This document shows, in pieces, positions 30,267 to 42,043 of a DNA stretch of 64,000 bases. The translations under genes were made by a program, and so were the position numbers. Position 1 is the stretch's first letter. Every line of letters starts with the position of its first letter. Source of the stretch: Styela clava (Eukaryota; Chordata; Ascidiacea; Stolidobranchia; Styelidae); NCBI RefSeq assembly GCF_964204865.1, contig NC_135261.1, positions 8,432,001 through 8,496,000 on the forward strand. The letters run 5' to 3'. The notes under the pieces were generated by a model. That model worked only from the letters and a program-made list of their open reading frames with translations, had not been told where the DNA came from and ran no database searches.

Positions 30267-30632
30267 TCTTTTGAAATAGATTAAATTTGTAATTTTTGAA
30301 CAATATATAATTTGAGTTTCACCCTTCCTCTCTCCGGTTCTCTGTCTTTCGTAATATATCGCAATGTTAATATTTCTCCATGTCAATACTATCTTAACCT
30401 TCCAGATAAATTTTGTAATAGATGAACTTTGTAATTTTTAAACCAATATATGACTTGAGTTTCACCTTTCCTCTCTCCGGTTCTCTTTCTTCCGTATTAT
30501 ATGTCAAGGTTTCTATTTATCCATTTCAATACTCTCTTAACCTCTGAGTCCAAAATACCCCAATGTTTGCATAGAGTTTGATTATTTTAAAATCAAGGCT
30601 CAAAATGTCGTTGTAAACTTTGGCTATTGGTG

Positions 30633-30704
30633 GGCTCGTTGGTCTAGGGGTATGATTCTCGCTTTGGGTGCAAGAGGTCTCGGGTTCAAATCCCGGACGA
30701 GCTC
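30633..30704 (+). tRNA. tRNA-Pro(UGG)
   Basis: Partner of 20508 (GCAAG). Confidence 0.8.
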
Positions 30705-30852
30705 TTGCTTTTGTATCACTACCCAGTCTGAACCAATGACTCATTTAATAACTTCTCATAATTCAGACAGAATGTCTGATCATGTGTTTTGGTTTTTGTA
30801 TTAAACATTTCAATTCATGAATTTTAAATCAGGCGTCATGCCGGAGATATGC

Positions 30853-30940
30853 CCTTCGATAGCTCAGTTTTTAGACCGGTGGACTTTAGGGGTAGAATGC
30901 TGAGATCTATAGGTCGCTGGTTCGAATCCGGCTCGAAGGA
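30853..30940 (+). tRNA. Y3 tRNA-Tyr-like with UUA anticodon
   Basis: Partner of 20728; loop CTTTAG. The D-loop has decayed further to AGTTTTTA, so both G18 and G19 are gone. Confidence 0.55.
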
Positions 30941-31204
30941 ATTTTTTTAATAGGGAGATCTAAGTAAATTTGTTATGTCTGCATAGACTTTCATTATATT
31001 GAATAGGTCGTTGTGAACATCGCCTTTTGTTCAAATCCGGAAAGATTCCTCACTATTGTATAACTGCCCATTCAAGATCAAATTTTTACTTAATAATAAC
31101 AATTTCTCATCAATCTGACAGATTGTCCGATCATGTTTTTTTTTTCATGTTATATCTCAATTTATGAACTCCAACTCAGGAGTAATGCTTCCATAGACGG
31201 ATGT

Positions 31205-31292
31205 CCTTCGATAGCTCAGTTGGTAGAGCGGTGGACTGTAGTGATACAAAGCTGATATCCATAGGTCGCTGTTTCGAATCCGGCTCGAAGGA
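31205..31292 (+). tRNA. tRNA-Tyr(GUA) with intron, class Y1
   Basis: Partner of 21080 (GCTGT). Confidence 0.8.
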
Positions 31293-31515
31293 GCTTTTGA
31301 AACAGATGAAATTTGTAATTTAAAACAATATATGATTTGAGTTTCACCCTTCCCTCTCCGGTTCTCTGTCTTACGTAATATATCACAATGTTTCTATTTC
31401 TCCATTTCGATACTATCTTATCCTGTCAGTCCAAAATACCCCAATATCTGCATAGAGTTTAAGTATTTCAAAAATGAACGCTGAAAATGTCGTTGTAAAC
31501 CTCAAGCTATCGATT

Positions 31516-31587
31516 TTCTCTTTGGTCTATGTGTATGATTCTCGCTTTCGGTGCGAGAGGTCCCGTGTTCAAATCACGGACGAGACT
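31516..31587 (+). tRNA. tRNA-Pro-derived, UCG anticodon, damaged acceptor
   Basis: Partner of 21391. Confidence 0.45.
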
Positions 31588-31739
31588 TCGATTTTGTAGC
31601 ACTTCCCAGTCTGAACCAATATCTCATTTATTAACTTCTCGATATTAGGACAGAATATCTGATCATGTTTTTGGTTTTTGTATTAAACATCTCCATTTAT
31701 GAACGTCAACTCAGGCGTAATGCATTCCTAGTCGTGTGA

Positions 31740-31827
31740 CCTTCGATAGCTCAGTTGGTAGAGCGGTGGACTGTAGTGATAGAAAGCTGATATCCATAGG
31801 TCGCTGGTTCGAATCCGGCTCGAAGGA
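31740..31827 (+). tRNA. tRNA-Tyr(GUA) with intron, class Y2
   Basis: Partner of 21615; consensus. Confidence 0.95.
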
Positions 31828-32193
31828 TCTTTTGAAATAGATTAAATTTGTAATTTTTGAACAATATATGATTTGAGTTTCACCCTTCCTCTCTCCGGTT
31901 CTCTGTCTTTCGTAATATATCGCAATGTTTCTATTTCTCCATGTCAATACTATCTTAACATTCCAGATAATTTTTATAATAGATGAAATTTGTAATTTTT
32001 AAAACAATATATGACTTGAGTTTCACCTTTCCTCTCTCCGGTTCTCTTTCTTCCGTATTATATGTCAAGGTTTCTATTTATCCATGTCAATACTATCTTA
32101 ACCTCTGAGTCCAAAATACCCCAATGTTTGCATAGAGTTTGATTATTTTAAAATCAAGGCTCAAAATGTCGTTGTAAACTTCGGCTATTGATG

Positions 32194-32265
32194 GGCTCGT
32201 TGGTCTAGGGGTATGATTCTCCCTTTGGGTGCGAGGGTTCTCGGGTTCAAATCCCAGACGAGACC
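32194..32265 (+). tRNA. tRNA-Pro(UGG), damaged
   Basis: Partner of 22069. Confidence 0.65.
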
Positions 32266-32413
32266 TTGCTTTTGTATCACTACCCAGTCTGAACCAATGA
32301 CTCATTTAATAACTTCTCATAATTCAGACAGAATGTCTGATCATGTGTTTTGGTTTTTGTATTAAACATTTCAATTCATGAATTTTAAATCAGGCGTCAT
32401 GCCGGAGATATGC

Positions 32414-32501
32414 CCTTCGATAGCTCAGTTGATAGACCGGTGGACTGTAGGGGTAGAATGCTGAGATCTATAGGTCGCTGGTTCGAATCCGGCTCGAAGG
32501 A
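32414..32501 (+). tRNA. tRNA-Tyr-like, class Y3
   Basis: Partner of 22289. Confidence 0.6.
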
Positions 32502-32766
32502 ATTTTTTTAATAGGGAGATCTAAGTAAATTTGTTATGTCTGCATAGACTTTCATTATATTGAATAGGTCGTTGTGAACATCGCCCTTTGTTCAAATCCG
32601 GAAAGATTCCTCACTATTGTATAACTGCCCATTCAAGATCAAATTTTTACTTAGTAATAACAATTTCTCATCAATCTGACAGATTGTCCGATCATTCTTT
32701 TTTTTTTCATGTTATATCTCAATTTATGAACTCCAACTCAGGAGTAATGCTTCCATAGACGGATGT

Positions 32767-32854
32767 CCTTCGATAGCTCAGTTGGTAGAGCGGTGGACTG
32801 TAGTGATACAAAGCTGATATCCATAGGTCGCTGGTTCGAATCCGGCTCGGAGGA
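32767..32854 (+). tRNA. Hybrid Y1/Y3 tRNA-Tyr(GUA)
   Basis: Partner of 22642; the same TCGGAGG end and Y3-type 3' flank. Confidence 0.85.
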
Positions 32855-33118
32855 ATTTTTTTAATAGGGAGATCTAAGTAAATTTGTTATGTCTGCATAG
32901 ACTTTCATTATATTGAATAGGTCGTTGTGAACATCGCCTTTTGTTCAAATCCGGAAAGATTCCTCACTATTGTATAACTGCCCATTCAAGATCAAATTTT
33001 TACTTAATAATAACAATTTCTCATCAATCTGACAGATTGTCCGATCATGTTTTTTTTTTCATGTTATATCTCAATTTATTAACTCCAACTCAGGAGTAAT
33101 GCATTCCTAGTCGTGTGA

Positions 33119-33206
33119 CCTTCGATAGCTCAGTTGGTAGAGCGGTGGACTGTAGTGATAGAAAGCTGATATCCATAGGTCGCTGGTTCGAATCCGGCTC
33201 GAAGGA
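33119..33206 (+). tRNA. tRNA-Tyr(GUA) with intron, class Y2
   Basis: Partner of 22994 but with the normal A14. Confidence 0.93.
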
Positions 33207-33572
33207 TCTTTTGAAATAGATTAAATTTGTAATTTTTGAACAATATATGATTTGAGTTTCACCCTTCCTCTCTCCGGTTCTCTGTCTTTCGTAATATATC
33301 GCAATGTTTCTATTTCTCCATGTCAATACTATCTTAACCTTCCAGATAAATTTTATAATAGATGAAATTTGTAATTTTTAAAACAATATATGACTTGAGT
33401 TTCACCTTTCCTCTCTCCGGTTCTCTTTCTTCCGTATTATATGTCAAGGTTTCTATTTATCCATATCAATACTATCTTAACCTCTGAGTCCAAAATACCC
33501 CAATGTTTGCATAGAAGTTGATTATTTTAAAATCAAGGCTCAAAATGTCGTTGTAAACTTTGGCTATTGATG

Positions 33573-33644
33573 GGCTCGTTGGTCTAGGGGTATGATTCCC
33601 GCTTTGGGTGCGAGAGGTCTCGGGTTCAAATCCCGGACGAGCCC
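33573..33644 (+). tRNA. tRNA-Pro(UGG)
   Basis: P-UGG with one anticodon-stem mismatch (CCCGC/GCGAG). Confidence 0.85.
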
Positions 33645-33792
33645 ATGCTTTTGTATCACTACCCAGTCTGAACCAATGACTCATTTAATAACTTCTCATA
33701 ATTCAGACAGAATGTCTGATCATGTGTTTTGGTTTTTGTATTAAACATTTCAATTCATGAATTTTAAATCAGGCGTCATGCCGGAGATATGC

Positions 33793-33880
33793 CCTTCGAT
33801 AGCTCAGTTGATAGACCGGTGGACTGTAGGGGTAGAATGCTGAGGTCTATAGGTCGCCGGTTCGAATCCGGCTCGAAGGA
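33793..33880 (+). tRNA. tRNA-Tyr-like, class Y3
   Basis: Y3 with T-stem GCCGG/CCGGC, perfectly Watson-Crick paired. Confidence 0.6.
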
Positions 33881-34144
33881 ATTTTTTTAATAGGGAGATC
33901 TAAGTAAATTTGTTATGTCTGCATAGACTTTCATTATATTGAATAGGTCGTTGTGAACATCGCCTTTTGTTCAAATCCGGAAAGATTCCTCACTATTGTA
34001 TAACTGACCATTCAAGATCAAATTTTTACTTAATAATAACAATTTCTCATCAATCTGACAGATTGTCCGATCATATGTTTTTTTTCATGTTATATCTCAA
34101 TTTATGAACTCCAACTCAGGAGTAATGCTTCCATAGACGTTTGT

Positions 34145-34232
34145 CCTTCGATAGCTCAGTTGGTAGAGCGGTGGACTGTAGTGATACAAAGCTGATATCC
34201 ATAGGTCGCTGGTTCGAATCCGGCTCGAAGGA
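34145..34232 (+). tRNA. tRNA-Tyr(GUA) with intron, class Y1
   Basis: Y1 consensus. Confidence 0.95.
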
Positions 34233-34457
34233 GCTTTTGAAACAGATGAAGTTTGTAATTTTTACACAATATATGATTTGAGTTTCACCCTTCCTCTCTC
34301 CGGTTCTCTGTCTTACGTAATATATCGCAATATTTCTATTTATCCATTTCAATGCTATCTTATCCTGTCAGTCCAAAATACCCCAATATCTGCATAGAGT
34401 TTAAGTATTTCAAAAATGAACGCTGAAAATGTCGTTGTAAACCTCAAGCTATCGATT

Positions 34458-34529
34458 GGCTCGTTGGTCTATGTGTATGATTCTCGCTTTCGGTGCAAGA
34501 GGTCCCGTGTTCAAATCACGGACGAGTCT
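34458..34529 (+). tRNA. tRNA-Pro-derived, UCG anticodon
   Basis: P-UCG with ACGAGTC end. Confidence 0.6.
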
Positions 34530-34682
34530 TCGCTTTTGTATCACTTCCCAGTCTGAACCAATATCTCATTTATTAACTTCTCGATATTAGGACAGAATAT
34601 CTGATCATGTTTTTTGGTTTTTGTATTAAACATCTCCATTTATGAACGTCAACTCAGGCGTAATGCATTCCTAGTCGTGTGA

Positions 34683-34770
34683 CCTTCGATAGCTCAGTTG
34701 GTAGAGCGGTGGACTGTAGTGATAGAAAGCTGATATCCATAGGTCGCTGGTTCGAATCCGGCTCGAAGGA
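34683..34770 (+). tRNA. tRNA-Tyr(GUA) with intron, class Y2
   Basis: Y2 consensus. Confidence 0.95.
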
Positions 34771-35136
34771 TCTTTTGAAATAGATTAAATTTGTAATTTT
34801 TGAACAATATATGATTTGAGTTTCACCCTTCCTCTCTCCGGTTCTCTGTCTTTCGTAATATATCGCAATGTTTCTATTTCTCCATGTCAATACTATCTTA
34901 ACCTTCCAGAAAAATTTTGTAATAGATGAACTTTGTAATTTTTAAACCAATATATGACTTGAGTTTCACCTTTCCTCTATCCGGTTCTCTTTCTTCCGTA
35001 TTATATGTCAAGGTTTCTATTTATCCATGTCAATACTATCTTAACCTCTGAGTCCAAAATACCCCAATGTTTGCATAGAGTTTGATTATTTTAAAATCAA
35101 GGCTCAAAATGTCGTTGTAAACTTTGGCTGTTGGTG

Positions 35137-35208
35137 GGCTCGTTGGTCTAGGGGTATGATTCTCGCTTTGGGTGCGAGAGGTCTCGGGTTCAAATCCCGG
35201 ACGAGCTC
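35137..35208 (+). tRNA. tRNA-Pro(UGG)
   Basis: P-UGG with ACGAGCT end; otherwise paired. Confidence 0.88.
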
Positions 35209-35356
35209 TTGCTTTTGTATCACTACCCAGTCTGAACCAATGACTCATTTAATAACTTCTCATAATTCAGACAGAATGTCTGATCATGTGTTTTGGTTTT
35301 TGTATTAAACATTTCAATTCATGAATTTTAAATCAGGCGTCATGCCGGAGATATGC

Positions 35357-35444
35357 CCTTCGATAGCTCAGTTGATAGACCGGTGGACTGTAGGGGTAGA
35401 ATGCTGAGATCTATAGGTCGCTGGTTCGAATCCGGCTCGAAGGA
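35357..35444 (+). tRNA. tRNA-Tyr-like, class Y3
   Basis: Y3 consensus. Confidence 0.6.
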
Positions 35445-35708
35445 ATTTTTTTAATAGGGAGATCTAAGTAAATTTGTTATGTCTGCATAGACTTTCATTA
35501 TATTGAATAGGTCGTTGTGAACATCGCCTTTTGTTCAAATCCGGAAATATTCCTCACTATTGTATAACTGCCCATTCAAGATCAAATTTTTACTTAATAA
35601 TAACAATTTCTCATCAATCTGACAGATTGTCCGATCATGTGTTTTTTTTCATGTTATATCTCAATTTATGAACTCCAACTCAGGAGTAATGCTTCCGTAG
35701 ACGTGTGT

Positions 35709-35796
35709 CCTTCGATAGCTCAGTTGGTAGAGCGGTGGACTGTAGTGATACAAAGCTGATATCCATAGGTCGCTGGTTCGAATCCGGCTTGAAGGA
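35709..35796 (+). tRNA. tRNA-Tyr(GUA) with intron, class Y1
   Basis: Y1 with 3' acceptor TTGAAGG, giving a G.U pair. Confidence 0.9.
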
Positions 35797-36021
35797 GCTT
35801 TTGAAACAGATGAAATTTGTAATTTTTACACAATATATGATTTGAGTTTCACCCTTCCTCTCTCCGGTTCTCTGTCTTACGTAATATATCACAATATTTC
35901 TATTTCTCCATTTCAATACTATCTTATCCTGTCAGTCCGAAATACCCCAATATCTGCATAGAGTTTAAGTATTTCAAAAATGAACGCTGAAAATGTCGTT
36001 GTAAAAATCAAGCTATCGATT

Positions 36022-36093
36022 GGCTCGTTGGTCTATGTGTATGATTCTCGCTTTCGGTGCGAGAGGTCCCGTGTTCAAATCACGTACGAGACT
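36022..36093 (+). tRNA. tRNA-Pro-derived, UCG anticodon
   Basis: P-UCG with a fully paired CTCGC/GCGAG anticodon stem but T-stem CCGTG/CACGT broken at one pair. Confidence 0.5.
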
Positions 36094-36246
36094 TCGATTT
36101 TGCATCACTTCCCAGTCTGAACCAATATCTCATTTATTAACTTCTCAATATTAGGACAGAATATCTGATCATGTTTTTTGGTTTTTGTATTAAACATCTC
36201 CATTTATGAACGTCAACTCAGGCGTTATGCATTACTAGTTGTATGA

Positions 36247-36334
36247 ACTTCGATAGCTCAGTTGGTAGAGCGGGGGACTGTAGTGGTAGAAGGCTGATAT
36301 CCATAGGTCGCTGGTTCGAATCCGGCTCGAAGGA
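36247..36334 (+). tRNA. tRNA-Tyr(GUA), class Y2, altered acceptor
   Basis: C1 is A (ACTTCGA), the anticodon stem is GGGGA opposite TCCAT, and the intron is TGGTAGAAGGCTGAT. First of three copies with this set (also 45619, 47182). Confidence 0.65.
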
Positions 36335-36700
36335 TCTTTTGAAATAGATTAAATTTGTAATTTTTGAACAATATATGATTTGAGTTTCACCCTTCTTCTC
36401 TACGGTTCTCTGTCTTTCGTAATATATCGCAATGTTGCTATTTCTCCATGTCAATACTATCTTAACCTTCCAGATAAATTTTATAATAGATGAAATTTGT
36501 AAGTTTTAAAACAATATATGACTTAAGTTTCACTTTTCCTCTCTCCGTTTCTCTTTCTTCCGTATTATATGTCAAGGTTTCTATTTATCCATGTCAATAC
36601 TATCTTAACCCCTCAGTCCAAAATACCCCAATGTTTGCATAGAGTTTGATTATTTTGAAATCAAGGCTCAAAATGTCGTTGTAAACTTCGGGTATTGATG

Positions 36701-36772
36701 GGCTCTTTGGTCTAGGGGTATGATTCTCGCTTTGGGTGCGAGAGGTCCCGGATTCAAATCCCGGACGAGCCC
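36701..36772 (+). tRNA. tRNA-Pro(UGG)
   Basis: Acceptor GGCTCTT has one mismatch; T-stem GATTCAAAT variant. Confidence 0.75.
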
Positions 36773-36920
36773 TTGCTTTTGTATCACTACCCAGTCTGAA
36801 CCAATGACTTATTTAATAACTTCTCATAATTCAGACAGAATGTCTGATCATGTGTTTTGGTTTTTGTATTAAACATTTCAATTCATGAATTTTAAATCAG
36901 GCGTCATGCCGGAGATATGC

Positions 36921-37008
36921 CCTTCGATAGCTCAGTTGATAGACAGGTGGACTGTAGGGGTAGAATGCTGAGATCTATAGATTGCTAGCTCGAATCCGGC
37001 TCGAGGGA
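36921..37008 (+). tRNA. tRNA-Tyr-like, class Y3, damaged
   Basis: D-arm GACAGG, T-arm AGCTCGAATCC and TCGAGGG; the B box is broken. Confidence 0.4.
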
Positions 37009-37271
37009 ATTTTTTTAATAGGGAGATCTAAGTAAATTTGTTATGTCTGCATAGACTTTCATTATATTGAATAGGTCGTTGTGAACATCGCCTTTTGTTC
37101 AAATCCGGAAAGATTCCTCACTATTGTATAACTGCCCATTCAAGATCAAATTTTTACTTAATAATAACAATTTCTCATCAATCTGACAGATTGTCCGATC
37201 ATGTTTTTTTTTCATGTTATATCTCAATTTATGAACTCCAACTCAAGAGTAATGCTTCCATAGACGTGTGT

Positions 37272-37359
37272 CCTCCGATAGCTCAGTTGGTAGAGCGGTG
37301 GACTGTAGTGATACAAAGCTGATATCCATAGGTCGCTGTTTCGAATCCGGCTCGAAGGA
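37272..37359 (+). tRNA. tRNA-Tyr(GUA) with intron, class Y1
   Basis: Acceptor CCTCCGA and T-stem GCTGT each lose one pair. Confidence 0.7.
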
Positions 37360-37584
37360 GCTTTTGAAACAGATGAAATTTGTAATTTTTACACAATGTA
37401 TGATTTGAGTTTCACCCTTCCTCTCTCCGGTTCTCTGTCTTACGTAATATATCACAATATTTCTATTTCTCCATTTCAATACTATCTTATCCTGTCAGTC
37501 CAAAATACCCCAATATCTGCATAGAGTTTAAGTATTTCAAAAATGAACGCTGAAAATGTCGTTGTAAACCTCAAGCTATCGATT

Positions 37585-37656
37585 GGCTCGTTGGTCTATG
37601 TGTATGATTCTCGCTTTCGGTGCGAGAGGTCCCGTGTTCAAATCACGGACGAGACT
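37585..37656 (+). tRNA. tRNA-Pro-derived, UCG anticodon
   Basis: P-UCG with anticodon stem CTCGC/GCGAG and T-stem CCGTG/CACGG both fully paired; one of the best-folded members. Confidence 0.62.
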
Positions 37657-37808
37657 TCGATTTTGGATCACTTCCCAGTCTGAACCAATATCTCATTTAT
37701 TAACTTCTCGATATTAGGACAGAATATCTGATCATGTTTTTTGGTTTTTATTTTAAACATCTCCATTTATGAACGCAACTCAGGCGTAATACATTCCTAG
37801 TCGTGTGA

Positions 37809-37896
37809 CCTTCGATAGCTCAGTTGGTAGAGCGGCGGACTGTAGTGATAGAAAGCTGATATCCATAGGTCGCTGGTTCAAATCCGGCTCGAATGA
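37809..37896 (+). tRNA. tRNA-Tyr(GUA), class Y2, altered
   Basis: Anticodon stem has GCGGA, T-loop TTCAAAT, and acceptor TCGAATG with a mismatch. Confidence 0.7.
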
Positions 37897-38262
37897 TCTT
37901 TTGAAATAGATTAAATTTGTGATTTTTGAACAATATATGATTTGAGTTTCACCCTTCCTCTCTCCGGTTCTCTGTCTCTCGTAATATATCGCAATGTTTC
38001 TATTTCTCCATGTCAGTACTATCTTAACCCTCCAGATAAATTTTATAATAGATGAAATTTGTAATTTTTAAAACAATATATGACTTGAGTTTCACTTTTC
38101 CTCTCTCCGGTTCTCTTTCTTCCGTATTATATGTCAAGGTTTCTTTTTATCCATGTCAATACTATCTTAACCTCTGAGTCCAAAATACCCCAATGTTTGC
38201 AGAGAGTTTGATTATTTTAAAATCAAGGCTCAAAATGTCGTTGTAAACTTCGGCTATTTATG

Positions 38263-38334
38263 GGCTCGTTGGTCTAGGGGTATGATTTTCGCTTTGGGTG
38301 CGAGATGTCCCGGGTTCAAATCCTGGACGAGCTC
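38263..38334 (+). tRNA. tRNA-Pro(UGG)
   Basis: Anticodon stem TTCGC/GCGAG (U.G), T-stem CCGGG/CCTGG with G.U, end ACGAGCT. Confidence 0.8.
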
Positions 38335-38482
38335 TTGCTTTTGTATCACTACCCAGTCTGAACCAATGACTCATTTAATAACTTCTCATAATTCAGACAG
38401 AATGTCTGATCATGTGTTTTGGTTTTTGTATTAAACATTTCAATTCATGAATTTTAAATCAGGCGTCATGCCGGAGATATGC

Positions 38483-38570
38483 CCTTCGATAGCTCAGTTG
38501 ATAGACCGGTGGACTGTAGGGGTAGAATGCTGAGGTCTATAGGTCGCTTGTTCGAATCCGGCTCGAAGGA
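38483..38570 (+). tRNA. tRNA-Tyr-like, class Y3
   Basis: Y3 with GCTTG T-stem. Confidence 0.5.
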
Positions 38571-38827
38571 ATTTTTTTAATCGGGAGATCTAAGTAAATT
38601 TGTTATGTCTGCATAGACTTTCATTATATTGAATAGGACGTTGTGAACATCGCCTTTTGTTCAAATCCGGAAAGATTCCTCACTATTGTATAACTGCCCA
38701 TTCAAGATCAAATTTTTACTTAATAATAACAATTTCTCATCAATCTGACAGATTGTCCGATCATGTGTTTTTTTTCATGTTATATCTCAATTTATGAACT
38801 CCAACTCAGGAGTAATGCTTCCATAGA

Positions 38828-38915
38828 CCTTCGATAGCTCAGTTGGTAGAGCGGTGGACTGTAGTGATACAAAGCTAATATCCATAGGTCGCTGGTTCGA
38901 ATCCGGCTCGAAGGA
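38828..38915 (+). tRNA. tRNA-Tyr(GUA) with intron, class Y1
   Basis: Short 5' flank as at 16360; intron end GCTAAT for GCTGAT. Confidence 0.92.
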
Positions 38916-39140
38916 GCTTTTGAAACAGATGAAATTTGTAATTTTCACACAATATATGATTTGAGTTTCACCCTTCCCCTCTCCGGTTCTCTGTCTTACG
39001 TAATATATAGCAATATTTCTATTTCTCCATTTCAATGCTATCTTATCCTGCCAGTCCAAAATACCCCAATATCTGCATAGAATTTAAGTATTTCAAAAAT
39101 GAACGCTGAAAATGTCGTTGTAAACCTCAAGCTATCGATT

Positions 39141-39212
39141 GGCTCGTTGGTTTATGTGTATGATTCTCGCTTTCGGTGCAAGAGGTCCCGTGTTCAAATC
39201 ACGGACGAGACT
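39141..39212 (+). tRNA. tRNA-Pro-derived, UCG anticodon
   Basis: P-UCG with GGTTTATGTG, as at 16673. Confidence 0.55.
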
Positions 39213-39365
39213 TCGCTTTTGTATCACTTCCCAGTCTGAACCAATATCTCATTTATTAACTTCTCGATATTAGGACAGAATATCTGATCATGTTTTTTGG
39301 TTTTTGTATTAAACATCTCCATTTATGAACGTCAACTCAGGCGTAATGCATTCCTAGTCGTGTGA

Positions 39366-39453
39366 CCTTCGATAGCTCAGTTGGTCGAGCGGTGGACTGT
39401 AGTGATAGAAAGCTGATATCCATAGATCGCTGGTTCGAATCCGGCTCGAAGGA
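39366..39453 (+). tRNA. tRNA-Tyr(GUA) with intron, class Y2
   Basis: D-loop GGTCGAGC (A21 to C) and variable region AGATC. Confidence 0.85.
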
Positions 39454-39819
39454 TCTTTTGAAATAGATTAAATTTGTAATTTTTGAACAATATATGATTT
39501 GAGTTTCACCCTTCCTCTCTCCGGTTCTCTGTCTTTCGTAATATATCGCAATGTTTCTATTTCTCCATGTCAATACTATCTTAACCTTCCAGATAAATTT
39601 TATAATAGATGAAATTTGTATTTTTTAAAACAATATATGACTTGAGTTTCACCTTTCCTCTCTCCGGTTCTCTTTCTTCCGTATTATATGTCAAGGTTTC
39701 TATTTATCCATATCAATACTATCTTAACCTCTGAGTCCAAAATACCCCAATGTTTGCATAGAAGTTGATTATTTTAAAATCAATGCTCAAAATGTCGTTG
39801 TAAACTTTGGCTATTGATG

Positions 39820-39891
39820 GGCTCGTTGGTCTAGGGGTATGATTCTCGCTTTGGGTGCGAGAGGTCTCGGGTTCAAATCCCGGACGAGCCC
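39820..39891 (+). tRNA. tRNA-Pro(UGG)
   Basis: P-UGG consensus with ACGAGCC. Confidence 0.92.
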
Positions 39892-40039
39892 TTGCTTTTG
39901 TATCACTACCCAGTCTGAACCAATGACTCATTTAATAACTTCTCATAATTCAGACAGAATGTCTGATCATGTGTTTTGGTTTTTGTATTAAACATTTCAA
40001 TTCATGAATTTTAAATCAGGCGTCACGCCAGAGATATGC

Positions 40040-40127
40040 CCTTCGATAGCTCAGTTGATAGACCGATGGACTGTAGGGGTAGAATGCTGAGGTCTATAGG
40101 TCGCTGGTTCGAATCCGGCTCGAAGGA
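40040..40127 (+). tRNA. tRNA-Tyr-like, class Y3
   Basis: Y3 with GACCGATGG. Confidence 0.55.
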
Positions 40128-40391
40128 ATTTTTTTAATAGGGAGATCTAAGTAAATTTGTTATGTCTGCATAGACTTTCATTATATTGAAGAGGTCGTTG
40201 TGAACATCGCTTTTTGTTCAAATCCGGAAAGATTCCTCACTATTGTATAACTGACCATTCAAGATCAAATTTTTACTTAATAATACCAATTTCTCATCAA
40301 TCTGACAGATTGTCCGATCATGTGTTTTTTTTCATGTTATATCTCAATTTATGAACTCCAACTCTGAAGTAATGCTTCCGTAGACGTTTGT

Positions 40392-40479
40392 CCTTCGATA
40401 GCTCAGTTGGTAGAGCGGTGGACTGTAGTGATACAAAGCTGATATCCATAGGTCGCTGGTTCGAATCCGGCTCGAAGGA
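40392..40479 (+). tRNA. tRNA-Tyr(GUA) with intron, class Y1
   Basis: Y1 consensus. Confidence 0.95.
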
Positions 40480-40704
40480 GCTTTTGAAACAGATGAAGTT
40501 TGTAATTTTTACACAATATATGATTTGAGTTTCACCCTTCCTCTCTCCGGTTCTCTGTCTTACGTAATATATCGCAATATTTCTATTTATCCATTTCAAT
40601 GCTATCTTATCCTGTCAGTCCAAAATACCCCAATATCTGCATAGAGTTTAAGTATTTCAAAAATGAACGCTGAAAATGTCGTTGTAAACCTCAAGCTATC
40701 GATT

Positions 40705-40776
40705 GGCTCGTTGGTCTATGTGTATGATTCTCGCTTTCGGTGCAAAAGGTCCCGTGTTCAAATCACGGACGAGTCT
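40705..40776 (+). tRNA. tRNA-Pro-derived, UCG anticodon
   Basis: Anticodon stem CTCGC/GCAAA, two mismatches; end ACGAGTC. Confidence 0.5.
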
Positions 40777-40929
40777 TCGCTTTTGTATCACTTCCCAGTC
40801 TGAACCAATATCTCATTTATTAATTTCTCGATATTAGGACAGAATATCTGATCATGTTTTTTGGTTTTTGTATTAAACATCTCCATTTATGAACGTCAAC
40901 TCAGGCGTAATGCATTCCTAGTCGTGTGA

Positions 40930-41017
40930 CCTTCGATATCTCAGTTGGTAGAGCGGTGGACTGTGGTGATAGAAAGCTGATATCCATAGGTCGCTGGTTC
41001 GAATCCGGCTCGAAGGA
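40930..41017 (+). tRNA. Y2 tRNA-Tyr body with GUG (His) anticodon
   Basis: CTGTGG loop with GATATCTCAG, outside the 10-kb duplication. Confidence 0.65.
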
Positions 41018-41383
41018 TCTTTTGAAATAGATTAAATTTGTAATTTTTGAACAATATATGATTTGAGTTTCACCCTTCCTCTCTCCGGTTCTCTGTCTTT
41101 CGTAATATATCGCAATGTTTCTATTTCTCCATGTCAATACTATCTTAACCTTCCAGATAAATTTTGTAATAGATGAACTTTGTAATTTTTAAACCAATAT
41201 ATGACTTGAGTTTCACCTTTCCTCTCTCCGGTTCTCTTTCTTCCGTATTATATGTCAAGGTTTCTATTTATCCATGTCAATACTATCTTAACCTCTGAGT
41301 CCAAAATACCCCAATGTTTGCATGGAGTTTGATTATTTTAAAATCAAGGCTCAAAATGTCGTTGTTAACTTTGGCTATTGGTG

Positions 41384-41455
41384 GGCTCGTTGGTCTAGGG
41401 ATATGATTCTCGCTTTGGGTGCGAGAGGTCTCGGGTTCAAATCCCGGACGAGCTC
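41384..41455 (+). tRNA. tRNA-Pro(UGG)
   Basis: D-loop AGGGATAT; end ACGAGCT. Confidence 0.85.
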
Positions 41456-41603
41456 TTGCTTTTGTATCACTACCCAGTCTGAACCAATGACTCATTTAAT
41501 AACTTCTCATAATTCAGACAGAATGTCTGATCATGTGTTTTGGTTTTTGTATTAAACATTTCAATTCATGAATTTTAAATCAGGCGTCACGCCGGAGATA
41601 TGC

Positions 41604-41691
41604 CATTCGATAGCTCAGTTGATAGACCGGTGGACTGTAGGGGTAGAATGCTGAGGTCTATAGGTCGCTGGTTCGAATCCGGCTCGAAGGA
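41604..41691 (+). tRNA. tRNA-Tyr-like, class Y3
   Basis: Acceptor CATTCGA loses one pair. Confidence 0.5.
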
Positions 41692-41955
41692 ATTTTTTTA
41701 ATAGGGAGATCTAAGTAAATTTGTTATGTCTGCATAGACTTTCATTATATTGAAGAGGTCGTTGTGAACATCGCTTTTTGTTCAAATCCGGAAAGATTCC
41801 TCACTATTGTATAACTGACCATTCAAGATCAAATTTTTACTTAATAATACCAATTTCTCATCAATCTGACAGATTGTCCGATCATGTGTTTTTTTTCATG
41901 TTATATCTCAATTTATGAACTCCAACTCAGAAGTAATGCTTCCGTAGACGTTTGT

Positions 41956-42043
41956 CCTTCGTTAGCTCAGTTGGTAGAGCGGTGGACTGTAGTGATACAA
42001 AGCTGATATCCATAGGTCGCTGGTTCGAATCCGGCTCGAAGGA
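41956..42043 (+). tRNA. tRNA-Tyr(GUA) with intron, class Y1
   Basis: Acceptor CCTTCGT, losing the innermost pair. Confidence 0.85.

Larger units (their letters stand above)
23326..33450. repeat. 10,125-bp tandem duplication, right copy
   Basis: Partner of 13201-23325. Sequence leaves the left-copy pattern at about 33465 (CATATC for CATGTC and onward). Copy-specific substitutions show that it is not simply the same reads placed twice. Confidence 0.88.

Noticed and set aside
13201-33450. 10-kb repeat as a pure assembly artefact
   Set aside because: The two copies differ at several separate sites, including a clustered patch and different D-arm bases; an artefact from one locus would be identical. 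Allelic copies joined in error cannot be fully excluded without reads.
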